NCBI GenBank assembly: GCA_025058915.1
Contig: JANXEC010000029.1
Location: 1-5,818, forward strand
Direction: 5' to 3'
DNA length: 5,818 nt
DNA from: Microcaldota archaeon
Lineage (GTDB): Archaea > Micrarchaeota > Micrarchaeia > Anstonellales > J096
The notes under the pieces are model-generated. The model made no database searches, had not been told where the DNA came from, and saw nothing but the letters and a program-made list of their open reading frames with translations. Shown here one piece after another: positions 5,476 through 5,818 of this stretch (its first letter is position 1; the number at the start of each line of letters is the position of its first letter). Made by a program: the position numbers and the translations under genes.

Positions 5476-5484
5476 TATTTAAAT
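5476..5484 (-). promoter_or_regulatory. TATA box of the small lipoprotein gene (leaderless)
   Basis: On the minus strand this reads ATTTAAATA, close to the archaeal TATA consensus, centred 26 bases upstream of the ATG at 5454. It directly follows the TAG stop of the upstream gene (5485-5487), so any BRE lies inside that gene's last codons. This argues that the lipoprotein has its own promoter despite following another minus-strand gene by only 30 bases. Confidence 0.6.
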
Positions 5485-5818
5485 CTATCTTCTGATGCTC
5501 ACTCCATGTACGTCTAAGATAGTTACACCCAAGAATTTCCTGTATGTTTCTTCCCCAAATGCGTTCTTCACTATTGTTCCAACTATCTCATATCTGTTTC
5601 TTGATATTGAACCCTCCAGATCCTCTCTATCTAGATAGTCTCTTACATAGCCTATTGGTGTGAATCTGATTTCTCTACCATAGTTCATTATTCTGTATCT
5701 GAAATATCCTGAATCATCTAATTCGATGTATTTGATCGTCAGTACTCCTATTCCTAGTATGCTGAGCTCTGCGTCTATCTCTAATGATTGATCGAATGAA
5801 ATTCTTGCTCTAGTATCT
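5485..5818 (-). CDS. C-terminal part of an unidentified protein (5' end outside window)
   Basis: The minus-strand frame is open from the window edge (first full codon 5817-5815) to the TAG at 5485-5487, giving 110 residues. A Met lies at 5688, but coding sequence of the same character continues upstream (DTRARISFDQSLEIDAELSI and onward), so the true start is probably outside. The visible part looks beta-rich: LEIDAELSILGIGVLTIKYI, GYFRYRIMNYGREIRFTPIG, YEIVGTIVKNAF, and LGVTILDVHGVSIRR at the end. No membrane segment, cysteines or catalytic motif are visible. I do not recognise the family. Repeated strand patterns would suit an extracellular or envelope beta domain, which would fit the lipoprotein next to it, but this is inference only. 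Confidence 0.65.
   Translation of the reverse strand, partial: DTRARISFDQSLEIDAELSILGIGVLTIKYIELDDSGYFRYRIMNYGREIRFTPIGYVRDYLDREDLEGSISRNRYEIVGTIVKNAFGEETYRKFLGVTILDVHGVSIRR

Overview
The window comes from an archaeon. It carries a group II chaperonin (thermosome) gene and an archaeal-type asparaginyl-tRNA synthetase. Several genes have A/T-rich TATA-like boxes about 23-26 bases upstream of an ATG that would be the first transcribed codon (leaderless mRNAs). Two tRNA genes lack an encoded CCA. Arginine is written almost entirely as AGA/AGG and the sense strand of most genes is purine-rich, which, together with mostly G:C tRNA stems in an otherwise A/T-rich sequence, hints at a thermophile. 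The lineage cannot be fixed from the sequence alone; a small-genome archaeon of the DPANN type is possible but unproven.

Layout: (1) 1-1080, minus strand: asnS, with its 3' end cut off by the window edge. (2) 1081-1169: divergent promoter region. (3) 1170-2801, plus strand: thermosome subunit. (4) 2862-3557, plus: a predicted exported lipoprotein with a twin-arginine leader, followed after only 2 bases by tRNA-Arg(UCG). (5) 3635-3679: a short spacer with a TATA-like box serving tRNA-Lys(CUU) at 3680-3753. (6) 3771-4280 and 4252-4872, plus: an uncharacterised small acidic protein whose 3' end overlaps a minimal KaiC/RecA-like ATPase by 29 bases; this pair starts 17 bases after tRNA-Lys and appears to be co-transcribed with it. 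(7) 4885-5454, minus: a second small predicted lipoprotein, converging on the ATPase gene. (8) 5485 to the window end, minus: the C-terminal part of an unidentified protein, ending just before the promoter of (7).

Functionally, the left two thirds are translation and proteostasis genes: aminoacylation of tRNA-Asn, protein folding, and two tRNAs. The right side holds two cell-envelope lipoproteins and a small ATPase with a conjoined partner. The most intriguing unit is tRNA-Lys / unknown protein / KaiC-like ATPase, because the ATPase lacks the catalytic glutamate pair usual in KaiC proteins and is tightly coupled to its partner. No CRISPR array, insertion sequence, integrase or attachment site was seen, and no gene-free stretch exceeds about 90 bases.
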